The position numbers and the translations under genes were made by a program. The notes beneath the pieces were generated by a model. That model was not told the DNA's origin. It ran no database searches and saw only the letters and a list, made by a program, of their open reading frames with translations. 64,000 nucleotides of DNA from contig NC_057810.1 in assembly GCF_018294505.1 (NCBI RefSeq), forward strand, positions 708,548,336 to 708,612,335, read 5' to 3'. Of this stretch, positions 35,622 to 46,400 are shown one piece after another (within the stretch, counting starts at the first letter, position 1; the number at the start of each line of letters is the position of its first letter). This DNA is from Triticum aestivum. Its lineage: Eukaryota > Streptophyta > Magnoliopsida > Poales > Poaceae.

Positions 35622-36160
35622 CTACAAGAAATAGGTGATCCGGTTCAAGGACATGCCGGATAAAAAGGTGTTGATCTAATTACGGTAAACCGGAGGCAGT
35701 ACCCATAAACCGGTCTTCTACAACGCGGCATCAGATGGTTTCTGGCGGTTCAACCAGGGGACTAATGACATATATACTGGTTTAGCAATTTTTTCTCTAT
35801 AGTGAAGTTAGACCGCCTGGCCTAAGCATCGGAAGCAATTGAAACTATGGATAACTAGTTATGCAGAAACAAATTTCACAAAATCGTGTTACAGCCGCGG
35901 ATCTACAGCAAGCTCACAAAAACAGGAAATATTTCGAAGACTAAGGCGGAAACAGAAGTGAACCATTGAGCGGATATGTGCGGGAGATCTATGAGCTTGG
36001 ATGAGAAATAGCAAGCGGATGCTAAAGGGATCGCTACTAAGCACAGCAAGAGTTCACAGATGCATTTAGGGTCAGAGAACAGCTATGAACGCGCAATGAA
36101 CATAGCAAGAACATGGAACCCTAAGAACAGATCTAGGTTAAGAAGGAGAGAGAACTTACC
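35622..36160 (-). other. 5'-UTR intron and leader of the Gypsy-1 antisense gene
   Basis: On the - strand a strong donor GTAAGT follows CCGTTCCCGG (exon end 36160), and a pyrimidine-rich acceptor TTTCTTGTAG ends at 35622, eight bases before the ATG at 35613. This gives a 538-bp intron in the 5' UTR, an arrangement common in plant genes with long leaders. It supports a genuine Pol II gene. Confidence 0.6.
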
Positions 36161-36333
36161 GGGAACGGAGAAGATGCGGAAAGATGCGGCAACACTCTGG
36201 TACGTTCAGGTTGATGCAGCGGCCCGAGACGAGGCAGAGGTCGACGGTGGTGGCGGAGCTCCAAAGCCGGCGACGTGAGGAAGAAGAAGAAGAAGGGACG
36301 AAGGGGAAGAGAAAGGAAATGACCCTTCGGTCT

Positions 36334-36341
36334 TATTTATA
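36334..36341 (-). promoter_or_regulatory. TATA box of the antisense gene of Gypsy-1
   Basis: TATAAATA on the - strand (within CTTATAAATAAG), about 170 bp upstream of the proposed 5'-UTR splice donor. It lies outside the LTR, suggesting a promoter independent of the LTR. Confidence 0.55.
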
Positions 36342-36575
36342 AGGCAACCGAGCTAGGTCAAACGCGCGAATCCAGGAGCTGTCATTAAGAGGGCGTTATG
36401 AATTTCATAATGACGTCATGCCGGTTTACAGTGACCAAAACTGATGACGTCATGCCGGTTTACAGCAACCAAAAATGATGAAGACATGGAGATTTGCCAA
36501 TTAACAGAAGATATCCAAGATGCAAGATGGTGTGAAGGATTGACATGAACCAGTTCAAATCAATCTGGGGCCTAA

Positions 36576-37060
36576 TGTTGGGGATATTACCACTAGGCGT
36601 AAACCGGCCTACTTGGGCCGGGTTAACTTCATTAGTGGCATAAACAGATGAAGGCCCAAGGCCTGTAGTCGGTTAGAACATGTAGCCGTAAACCGGCCTG
36701 ATGTATGACTTGTATTGTAAGTAAGGAATAGAGAGATACCAACCGGAATACGAGTATGAACCGGTTAGGACTCTATGGACCGACGGGCGTCACCCGTGTA
36801 TATAAGGGGACGACCCGGTGGCCGTTCAAGGATAGACAACCACAACTCGAGCCTAGGCGAAGCTTGTTTGCTCTCTAGCCATTGAGACCACATCAATTCC
36901 ATCACAACTAGACGTAGGCTTTTTCCTTCGTCGAAGGGGCCGAACTAGTATAAACCCCTCGTGTCTTTGTGTCTGCTTTAACCCCTTCAAGTAAACTCGT
37001 AGCGATGGCTCCACGACTAAGTCCTTTCGCTAGGACATCTGCCGTGACAAATCCATGACA
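36576..37060 (+). repeat. 3' LTR of Gypsy-1 (485 bp)
   Basis: It begins TGTTGGGG after a short purine tract (TCTGGGGCC, 36564-36572) and ends CCATGACA. It is equal in length to the 5' LTR. Confidence 0.93.
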
Positions 37061-37065
37061 CCATC
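37061..37065. repeat. Target-site duplication CCATC, right of Gypsy-1
   Basis: An exact match to 24045-24049. Confidence 0.92.
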
Positions 37066-37472
37066 AGTCTTGATTTTTGCATGCACCCCTTAGGCCTTAC
37101 AAAATCTAACTATTTTTTTAATTATGCATGTCAGATATTGTACACAATCGTACTGAACATGTAGAGAAAAAGAGAAGACCGTTGCGTGCGAATATAATGT
37201 CATGCAGACGCTGCTCCATGGTGGCGAAGTGCCCCCCCCTCTCCTGCATTTCTAGATTGTATTCCAAAGGAAGATAACTGTTCAGATGTAGATTCAGAAG
37301 GAGCCGACCATGCCTGTTTACCACCTGAGGTGTTTGCTCTAACCTGGCATGCTGATGTTGGTCATATCATGCATATGGCGCCTTGCATTGCTTACATTAT
37401 ACATCTTATATGTCATCAGCTTAGTTTAGATTTTCTTTGTGTGAATGCCACCTGTTTGGTTTCTATATCATA
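37066..37472 (+). pseudogene. Host-element fragment with a type-2 exon remnant
   Basis: Host sequence resumes after Gypsy-1. Around 37262-37329 a remnant reads SKEDNCSDVDSEGADHACLPPE and ends CCACCTGAG before GTGTTTGCTC, the same exon end and donor seen at 51152 and 51598. The following intron sequence (tcatatcatgcatatgg, ttgcattgc) also matches the later modules. It is therefore the first surviving copy of the amplified exon. Confidence 0.45.
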
Positions 37473-37633
37473 CTCCCACCATTCCTAAATATTTGTCTTT
37501 TTAGAGATTTCAACAAGTGACTACATACGGAACAAAATGAGTGAATCTACACTCTAAAATATGTCTATATACATCCGTATGTGGTAGTCTATTTGAAATC
37601 TCTAAAAATACAAATACTTAGGAACGGAGGGAG
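37473..37633. mobile_element. Stowaway MITE (Tc1/mariner type), 161 bp
   Basis: It begins CTCCCACCATTCCTAAATAT and ends with its inverted complement (GGAACGGAGGGAG), flanked by TA at 37471-37472 and 37634-37635. The TIRs extend more than 40 bp (TCTTTTTAGAGATTTCAA pairs with TTGAAATCTCTAAAAATA). This is the classic grass Stowaway structure. It is non-coding, and it lies in an intron-like part of the host element between the two Gypsy insertions. Confidence 0.95.
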
Positions 37634-37677
37634 TATATGGGAATTATGCAATGCCATCTTCTTTAGCCAGGCATCAT

Positions 37678-38642
37678 TGTCGGGGGAAATCTGACCCACC
37701 ACGGACACCTATGGGACCGGAGCCCCTTTTCGGTTCGGCAGGGGGCGGAGGCCGCACAAAGAGCAGATCGAAGCGAACACACGAGCGATTTACCCAGCTT
37801 CGGAGCTCTCCGGAGAGATAATACTCCTACTGCTGCTTGTCTGAGTTGTATTGGGTTCTTGCTCGGGAGCGATGAATGCTACAGTGCACTCTATCAGCTA
37901 ACGAGACCGAGCGTGAGTGTTTCGAAATGTTCGACCCCCTTCGACGTTGTGCATGGGCCTCCTTTTATATGCTCAAGGGGTCACCAACAGGTGTCAACGT
38001 AGGCAAGGGTAAAAATGAGAAAGGACTTGCGGTAGGTACAGCTACTTGTACAGTGTATCATACCTAACCCTGACGGCAGGGGACAAAGGCATTAAATGCC
38101 CGTCTATGTCGCCCCAAACAGTGCATAAAGTGACCGTCACGGGCGCCACCGCTTGCCACAATGGCTATCTTGTCAGCACTGCTTACCACCATGCACCCCT
38201 GGCTGCACAGCCTCTCGCCACGTGCGCCTGGAAGGGCCCCAGGGCGATACGTTGTTGGATGTGCTGGAGCGCGGGTACGAAGTGGTTGTTGGCCACGGCA
38301 AGCGCCTTGCCGCAGTCGTGGTCTTGTCGCGGTTGCTGTCTTGTCGCGGTTGTTATCTTGTCGCGTCTAGAAGCTTGTCGCTCTCCGGGTCTTGCCGGGA
38401 CACGTGGAGCGTCGCGACAAGTTCCTTGGAATGCCTTGGTTGGCCTTCCCGGCAAGCTCCTCTTGCCGGGGTCTTGGTTTGCCTTGCCGGCAAGCTTCTC
38501 TTGCCGGGGTCTTGAATACTTTGTTCTTGAATGGCTTCATAGAGGATCTTGGCGGTCACCCGGCAAGCCTTGCCGCGGGGAGCTGCAACTGCCCGTGCAT
38601 AAGTTCGGGATACAAGGGTACCCCTACTCTTGTACACCGACA
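37678..38642 (-). repeat. 3' LTR of Gypsy-2 (965 bp)
   Basis: TG..CA ends with TGTCGG/CCGACA inverted repeats, bordered on the internal side by the purine tract GGGGGCTCC (- strand of 38643-38651). The TATA box is at 37962-37969 (-). It contains clustered CGGCAAG/CTTGCCG and CTTGTCGCG repeats at 38285-38580. Confidence 0.92.
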
Positions 38643-39020
38643 GGAGCCCCCGGGCCTAGGCCACACACGGTGCCGAGTGCTGTTGGGCTAGGCCCAAAAC
38701 AGTGCAGGGGCACACGCGGCTTGGGTCACGCCGTTTCTTACTCCGCAACCACCGTGCCCTCCCTCAAACGGCACGCGTCGATTGCGGCGTCGTGGGAGCG
38801 ATCGTGGGGGTCTTCTTTATTCGGAAAAGCGGAACGTCCGCCCCCTCCCTCTTTGTAAGCAGGGGAAACAAGGGCAGTTCGCCCACCTCGCCGCTTATTG
38901 CTCTGATCTGGAAAACCTCCGCTGCTCCCCCCTTCTTCCCGAAGTTGAGAGAAAACAGCACCCCGCCCCTCGTCGCCACCGTCACCACCAACGCCGCCGA
39001 TCTCCCTCGCTGTCTCCGCC
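38643..39020 (+). promoter_or_regulatory. Putative promoter and leader of the Gypsy-2 antisense gene
   Basis: 378 bp between the LTR and the aORF ATG, GC-rich and CT-rich toward the start codon (CTCCGCCATGGCT is a good initiation context). I see no clear TATA box (only TCTTTATTCGG at about 38811), so the start site is uncertain. Confidence 0.35.
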
Positions 39021-42000
39021 ATGGCTCCGAAAGCCGCGAAGATCGTGAAGTCGGCAGAGGCGCAGCGGCTCGCGGCGCTGCGCAAGGAGCAGGACACTTT
39101 TCCCCCTCAGCTCGCTGCAAAGGACCTGAGGGAAAACTACTATCTTTTCTGGTCGACGGAGACACGGGCGCATCCATGCACCAAGGTACTCCCCGCCGCC
39201 GCCGCTGAACTAGCCCCGGGAGGCTATCCTTTTTTCGCTCTGTTCTTCTATTGCGGGCTCTGCCCACCCTTCTCCGAGTTTTTCTGCGATATCATGAACA
39301 CGTACGGCCTCCGCCTTCTTGACTTCACCCCCAACGCCGTTCTCACCATGGCTGTTTTCGCACACCTCTGCGAAAACTTTGTCGGAGTCCATCCTAGCGT
39401 AGCCCTCATCCGCCATTTCTTTATGCCTCGAGTCGAGAGAGGAGAGGTCCTTTCCGGCGGAATCGCCTGGATCTCTACGACCGGCAAGAAGGAGGCGTAT
39501 CTGGAGGGAGAGCTTCGCAGCAAATGGGAGGAGTGGAGGGCTGATTGGTGCTGGATCGTCGAGGAGGAGCCGCAGCCGTTCACCGCCCTGCGCCAAGCCC
39601 CAGTAGTACGTGGCAATGACTAGAGCAGTGTGGCCCCGGAGGATGACAGGTTAAAGATCGCCATCACCAGGATCCTGCGTCTCAGACTTGCCGGAGTCAC
39701 CGTGGGGGCTGTCGGAGCAGATTTTCTTCGCCGCCGCATCGCCCCCTTGCAGGAGAGGAGGAGACCTGCCTGGGAATTCCAGAACGCGGCAGACATCATG
39801 AGGTTGCGCCCGGGCCTCAACTTCAATTTCACCGTCTTGGAATTGACAGCAATGCTTCAGGAGCTGTTCAAGTGGGATCCTCAGCATCCAGAAGCGTTCA
39901 AGCTGCCGAGGGGTGTCGTCCCGCTATGCAATAACTCTGCGCTTGACCGCATCCGTGCCATGATGCCATTGTGTGACTCGCACGGCATCGCCCCCACTTG
40001 GCAGGAGCTTGCAGATGCTGTCGTGCAAGATTTCTTCGACAATCTGGTTGAAGTGCCGGTCCGCGCCAACGAACAGGATGGCCTCACTCGCGAGACCACC
40101 GAGGAAGAGGCGGCGGCAGCTGCCGCCGCAGGTGAGTTCGGCTTCACCGAGGAGGAGGCGGAGGCAGCAGAGCTGGCAAGCCTTGCCGAGCGTGGAGAAC
40201 TCGGCGTTGATGAAGAGCCTGCCGGCGAGGAGGAACCTGCCGGGCTTCAAGTCGAGTCGAGCGAGCCTGCCGAGGGTGCGGGCGATTCGGCGAGGATCGA
40301 TCCCTCCATCTCCGCACCTTCAGGCAGCTCGTCGCAAGTTGAGCCTCCAGCTCTGCCAAGAAGACGTCTCCGCAGGGCCGGGGACGCAGCGGGGCGGCAG
40401 ACGGGGCAATAGCCGCCGCGCCGCGCGACAAGCTCCACCGCGGAAAGCACGGTTGCCGCGGGAGCACCTCACGCAGCTGCAGCAACCGGAGCGGGGCCCT
40501 CCCGGACCACCGCTTCTGCTCCCGGCAAGCGCCCAAGGGACCCTACTCCTTCGTCTCGTCGCGCCGAGGGTGGGCCAGACTTCGACTTCTCTGCGCTCAG
40601 CTCCGACGAGGAGGAAGAAGAGTAGGAATCTTGGCTAAGTTTAAATTTCTTCAATTCTTACTGCTGTGTCTTGTCTCTAACTTGCTTGATTCTGAATCCA
40701 TTTTTTTGCAGGACTCTGGCCCAGAGAGCGGCAAAGAGAGCCAAGGCTCCCGTGATTGTCATCGAGGACGATCCCGCTGCGGCAGCAGGGGGAGCGCCCG
40801 AGACCACCTCGCCGGATCCGGCAACCACTCTCCAGAGCAGACCCCAGCGCAGCCCCCAGCGTAAGTGTCTAGCTTACTCCTTGCTGTTAGGCGCGCTTGA
40901 GTGTTTCTTCTTTGCTTATATCTGGCTGTTGACTTGTGTAGGAGCAGAGCGGCCTCATCAAGAGGGCCCGGAAGCCGCTTCCGACAAGCCGTCTGCTTCA
41001 ACTACTCGGCCAAGGGTGGATTCCCCGACAAGGGGGACATCTCCGGCAAGGGACCGCTCTCCGGCAAGGGCGACTGTCGATCCCAGCATAGGTACTCCTT
41101 TTGCCTGAAAATTTCCCTTGGCTTCTTCTGATCTTCTTTTTGAATACTTGCTTGACTCTTATTCCTTCTTCCGGTCGTTAGGTCCATCAACTACGGAGCC
41201 AATGGAGACCGAAGTCGCCGGAGAGGGAGCCGGTGATGAAGAACTCGCCGGTGGAGAGGCCGCCAAGGCTGCTGCTGCAGGAGCTGGCGAGGGGTTCGGC
41301 GGTCGCACTGACGGCCCCGGGGCCGCAGGAGCGCCAGGCGCTGCATCGACCGCCGATCCCTCCGCCGCTGCCGCAGCATCAGTCTCCGGAGAGCCCCAGC
41401 CCGGCGCCTACCTGAAGGCCGGCGACGGTATCTTCATCAAGCTTCCCTGGGCGTCGAGCTCCAGAGCGCCGGTTGAAGGAGAGTCGTTCGACGAGGAGCT
41501 GCTCGCCTCCGCTAGGCTGACGCTGGTTGATGCGCCGAGCAGCAGCAGTGGCGAGCCTGAGGAGGAGCAGCTGCTGCGGAGGCTGCTGTCACTTTATTGC
41601 GCCCGCCAAGCCAAGGTAGCCTATCGAGAAGCGCTCGTTGCGAAGGCGGGCGAGGATATTGAGAAGCGCACGGAGGAGCTCCGGGGCCTCCACCAGGAAG
41701 CTCTTCGGTCCTTGGCGGAGGAGCAGGAGCAGCTTGCTGACGAGAAGAAGGCCTTCCTCCTCGAGAAGGCCGAGTCGAGGAGCAGCAGCGGCGCGTTGCA
41801 GAGAAGCTGGCTGCGCAGGAAGGCGAGCTGGTCCAGCGGAAAGTTAATCTGGACAGCCATGAGGAGGAGCTCGCCGCGTGCGAGCAGTCGTTTGGCGGGA
41901 CCCTCAAGGAGGCGAAGGACGCCGCCGCAGCTGCCGAGGTCGCCAAGAAGGAGCTGGCGGCAAAGGTTGCGCAGTTGGAGGCCGGTCTGAAGGTGAGCGG

Positions 42001-42651
42001 CGAGGAGCTTGCCGCGCTCAAGAAGAACGCGAGAAGGACGCCTACACTCTCGGCGAGCTGCAGGGTCGTCTCGCCGAGAGGAGCAATGAGCTGAGCACCG
42101 CCAAGGACTCCAACGCGGATCTGGAACTGAAGTTGACCACCCTCACCAAGACTCTGGACGACGCCAGGAAGCAGGCGGCGGTCTTGGAGAAGAGGGTTAA
42201 GGACGACAAGGCGCTGCTGGCGAGCGCGGCCGTCACCCAGAACGCCTTCAGGGATAACGTGGAGCACTGGACTGAAGGTCTTGTGGACATCGCCGCCGCC
42301 ATCGAGAAGGAGTTGGCGCAGCTTGGGATGGAGGACCTTGGGTATCCTTCCGACGAGCAGCTCCAACCCAGCGCCAAGCTCAGCTTATTCTTCAAGGGCG
42401 TGGCGACGGCTCTCCAGCGACTCCGGGAGAAGATCCCGAAGCAGCTGGCCGACGAGTCGCGCCAGATCTGCATGGGGGCTCTTCAGAAGGTGCTGATGAA
42501 GGTGGCCTTCCGCAATCCTGGCCTCAACCTCACCAACGTCCTCCGATCCTTGCCGCCGGACGCCGATCTGGAAGCGCTCAAGGCCTTTGTCGCGCCCATT
42601 GTTGATAGGGTGAGCGGGATCAAGAGGGTCGAAGGCAACCGCGTCGATTAG
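39021..42651 (+). pseudogene. Antisense accessory gene (aORF) of Gypsy-2, Transposase_28-type, four exons
   Basis: A gene opposite to gag-pol. Exons are 39021-40621, 40712-40860, 40942-41091 and 41182-42651; introns are GT-AG and phases agree (2,1,1). Exon 1 (from MAPKAAKIVKSAEAQRLAAL) contains the plant 'putative gypsy type transposon' domain (GGYPFFALFFYCGLCPPFSEFF, YGLRLLDFTPNAVLTMAVFAHLCE, IAWISTTGKKEAYL), then an acidic Glu/Ala region. Exons 2-3 are Ser/Pro/Arg-rich, and exon 4 is a long coiled coil ending in a conserved-looking helical domain (LPPDADLEALKAFVAPIVDRV). Lesions: TAG at 39621-39623 and 40410-40412 in exon 1, and two single-base frame changes near 41774 and 42030. The role is unknown. 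Confidence 0.75.
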
Positions 42652-43494
42652 GCCATCTAGTTCTTTTTCTTTCCTTGTTGCTGCTGTCCATGTCATGGGA
42701 ATAATCAGTTAGAGCTGCGACAAGTTATCTTGTAATAAGACTCTGTTTTGGATAGAGATTGCTATGTTATTTCCTCTACTTGATTCCTTCCTTTGTATGT
42801 TTCTGCCTTACGCTTTTAGGGAACTTGTCGGAGCAAACACCTTAACCCGCAAGCGCTGAGTGCGGGACGTCAGCAGCCTGCTGGCAGTGTTGCTCTCGAC
42901 AAGAAACATTGTCGCAACTAGCCGCAGCTCACTTAAGTTGTTGAGCGGACTCGAAACAAAGTAAGGGCGCGACTAGCTACGAGTTGGTTCCTCCGCGCAC
43001 AGGTTTTCCATACGAAGTACGGTCGTTCGAGGAAGATAACTTAAAAATTTGAAACTGATTGCTCAAACTTTGGAAACTTAGCTTTTCTGTCATTTGTTTC
43101 CCGGCAAGGCAAAACTTCCTCGAGCGAAGGCGAAACTTCCTCGAGCGAAGGCGAAACTTCCTCGAGCGACGCTTGGTCCACACCATTATCTTCTCCTTTC
43201 CCCCGGCAAACTTGTGTGCGAGGGGACCTTCCTTTCGAGACAAAGAAAAAGAAGAACAGATAAATGATATGGAGCCTTATGGCTTGTTATTGCTTACCGG
43301 GGATAGGCGCTGCACAAAGTGTCAGATAACGCTTGCAAAATAAAGTAAAAAGCATGAAACTGACAAGATGTGCGGAGCACATGAGCTTTACTTATGCACG
43401 GGGTCTGCGCCCGGCTTTGTACAAAGGATTACATGCAACATCGGCAAGACTTGTACAAAAGGTGGTTGCCGGAACAGGTTCCGGCAGCCGCGCC
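42652..43494. other. Spacer between aORF and pol of Gypsy-2
   Basis: No gene. It contains three copies of a 21-bp repeat (AACTTCCTCGAGCGAAGGCGA) at about 43112-43172. The two convergent genes end on either side of it. Confidence 0.5.
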
Positions 43495-46400
43495 TTACGG
43501 GTAAAACTTACGAAGATGTTCGATGTTCTAGGAGTTGCTCACCGGAGAGCCATCTTCGGTCTCAAGGCGGACAACGCCAGGCCTAGTGACTCGTTTCACC
43601 CGGTAAGGGCCTTCCCACTTTGGCGTCAACTTGTTGGAATTCTTGGCGGACTGAACGCGCCGAAGAACAAGGTCGCCTTCCTCGAGACTTCTGGCATTAA
43701 CTTTGCGGCTATGGTAGCGGCGCAAAGCTTGCTGGTATCGAGCAGCTCGTACAACAGCCTGAAGACAGTCTTCCTCAAGGAGCAGCGCGTCATCTTGTCG
43801 CAGCTGCTCTTGCTCGAGCTCATCATAAGCGAGCACTCGAGGCGACCCGTATACGAGTTCCGTGGGGAGAACTGCTTCCGCTCCATAGACTAGAGCGAAA
43901 GGTGTCTGGCCAGTGGCTCGATTTGGCGTCGTCCTGATCGACCAAAGAACCACCAGCAGCTCGTCGATCCAGTTCTTTCCGCACTTGTGCAGCCAGTCGA
44001 ATGTTCTGGTCTTGAGTCCATGCAGCACTTCAGCATTTGCCCTTTCTACTTGACCGTTGCTTCTCGGATGAGCAACAGAAGTGAAACAGACCTTGGCGCC
44101 AAGATCTTGGACATACTGCATGAAGGTGCGGCTCGTAAATTGAGTGCCGTTGTCGGTGATGATCCTGTTAGGGATCCCGAAGCGACAAACAATTGACCTG
44201 AAGAACTTGACTGCTGACTGTGCTGTCACCTTCCTCACTGCTTCCACTTCCGGCCACTTTGTGAACTTGTCGATTGCAACGTACAAGTACTCAAAGCCCC
44301 CGACAGCTCGGGGGAAGGGGCCGAGGATGTCGAGCCCCCAGACCGAAAATAGCCAGGATAAAGGGATCGTCTGGAGAGCATGAGCTGGCTGGTGAATCTG
44401 CTTGGAATGGAACTGGCACGCTTCACACTTGGTTACTTGTGTAGTTGCATCCTGGAGGGCTGTTGGCCAGAAGAAACCTTGCCGGAACGCTTTGCCGGCA
44501 AGTGCTCTTGCGCCAATGTGGTGACCACATATGCCTCCATGTATCTCTGCCAACAGCTTTTGTCCATCTTCCCGGCGAATACACTTCAATTTCACACCGT
44601 TGAGTCTTCTTCTGTACAGTATGCTGTCGACAAACTGGTACATACTTGACTGCCGGGCTACTCTTTCCGCTTCTTCTGGCTCTTCGGGAAGTTCTCCTGT
44701 CTGAAGGAAACGGACAATCTGCTCCGCCCATGCTGGAGCTTGCGGCTCGACAACAAGGACTAAAGGCACATCTGCTGCTGCGGGAACATCTGCTTCTACG
44801 GCGAGAACCTGGGGTTCAGCCGGAGCTTGATATTCCCCGGCAAGCTTGTCGGAGCAAAACTTGTCGGGAGCGTTTGCTTCAACGAAACAAACCGTAAGGC
44901 TTGTCGGAGCAGACTGCTCCTCAGCATTCTGGGCATTGATCTTGGGGACCTTCTTGGCGGCGGCTTCAGGGAGCTCTGCCGGCAAATAGTCACCAGAAAT
45001 CGACTTCCTCTTCTTGCTCTGTCCAGTTGATGGCGTTACGGACGGTTGAGTCATCTTGAGCACAAAGATCCCTGGTTCCACAGGTAACTTAAGTGCGGCA
45101 TACTTCGACAGGCCATCAGCAATGTCGTTCTGAGCTCTCGGAACATATTCCATTTGCAGGCCGTCAAAGTTCTCTTCTAGCTTTCTCACTTCGTCGACGT
45201 AGGCTTCCATCGACGGACTCTGATAACTCTTGTTGACTTGGCAGACGACAAGCTGTGAGTCACCCGTGACAATGAGCTTCTTGACCCCAAGGTCTGCTGT
45301 GATTCTAAGACCGGCAAGCAAACCTTCATACTCTGTAGTATTATTCGTTGCTTGCTCCTTGGGAAAGTGCATCTGGACCACGTACTTGAGGTGCTCTCTG
45401 GTGGGTGCGACAAGCAGCACGCCAGCACCGGCGCCTTGAAGCGAAAAGGCACCATCAAAGTACATCAGCCACTCTTTGCTCGCCTCCTTGTCGGGGATGC
45501 TCGTTTCTGGAATTTCTTCATCTGGTGTTGGCGTCCATTCTGCTATGAACTCTGCCAATGCTCTGCTTTGGATAGTTGAAGTGCTTTCAAACTTGAGGCC
45601 AAAGCTCGACAGTTCCAGTGCCCACTCGACGATCCTGCCTGTTGCTTCTGGATTCTGCAGAATTCTCTTCAGCGGAAAGCGAGTGATGACTGTGATCTCA
45701 TGTGCTTGGAAGTAATGGCACATCTTTCTCGAGGCCATGAGAAGGCCGAAAAGCAATTTATGCACACCAGAGTACCTCGACCTAGCCCCCTGCAGAAGGG
45801 AACTGACAAAGTAAACTGGGCGCTGCACCATCCTTTTCTGCATCTTCTCTTGTGCTTGCGCAGATCCATCTTTGTCGGGACCAGAGCTTGTCGGCGAAGC
45901 CCCCTGCTTGTCGCTGGATGCATCTGCCGTGGTTGCTAGCTCATCATCGGCCTCCCTCTCCGCTACTAACGCAGCACTAACCACTTGATTGGTTGCCGCT
46001 AAATATAGCAGCAACTTCTCTTGTGGTTTAGGTGCGACAAGTGTTGGAGTGGAGGTCAGGTATCTCTTTAAGTCTTGCAGCGCAGCCTCCACTTCCGGAG
46101 TCCATTTCATTGGTCCTGCCTTTTTCAATATTTTGAAAAATGGCAGGGCGCGCTCAGCTGACCTAGAGATAAACCTGCTGAGAGCAGCTACGCAACCGGC
46201 AAGTCTTCGTACACCCTTGACGCGCTTTGGTGCTTCAATCTGCTCAATGGCCTTGATCTTGTCGGGGTTGGCTTCAATTCCCCGCTGAGACACGAAGAAC
46301 CAGAGAAGCTTGCCGGAAGGGACTCCAAACACGCACTTCTCGGGGTTAAGCTTGAGGTTGATCTTGCGTAGATTTGCAAAGGTCTCGTCCAAATCTTGGA

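Larger units (their letters stand above)
24050..37060 (+). mobile_element. Gypsy-1: complete LTR retrotransposon, Tat/Retand-like, with antisense aORF
   Basis: It is 13,011 bp, with two 485-bp LTRs (TGTTGGGG...ATGACA type) and a perfect CCATC target duplication. Gag-pol lies on the + strand in the order Gag, protease, RT, RNase H, a second RNase H, integrase, which is the order of the Tat lineage of Ty3/Gypsy. A five-exon gene lies on the - strand between pol and the 3' LTR. The LTRs differ at about 8 of 485 sites by hand count (1.6%), mostly C/T or G/A, suggesting insertion about 0.6 million years ago at 1.3e-8. It interrupts the older host element at 24049/37066. I do not assign a named family. 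Confidence 0.93.

Noticed and set aside
38046..38858. 270-codon frame on the + strand (and a 323-codon frame at 50264)
   Set aside because: Both lie inside the Gypsy-2 LTRs, are nearly identical at the two LTRs, and run across the LTR end. They are non-coding LTR sequence.
41512..42366. 284-codon frame on the - strand
   Set aside because: It is the shadow of the Glu/Ala-rich coiled-coil exon of the Gypsy-2 aORF; Ser/Pro/Arg composition with no motif.
43528..43893. 186-codon + strand frame opposite integrase
   Set aside because: It overlaps the well-supported integrase C terminus on the other strand and has no domain.
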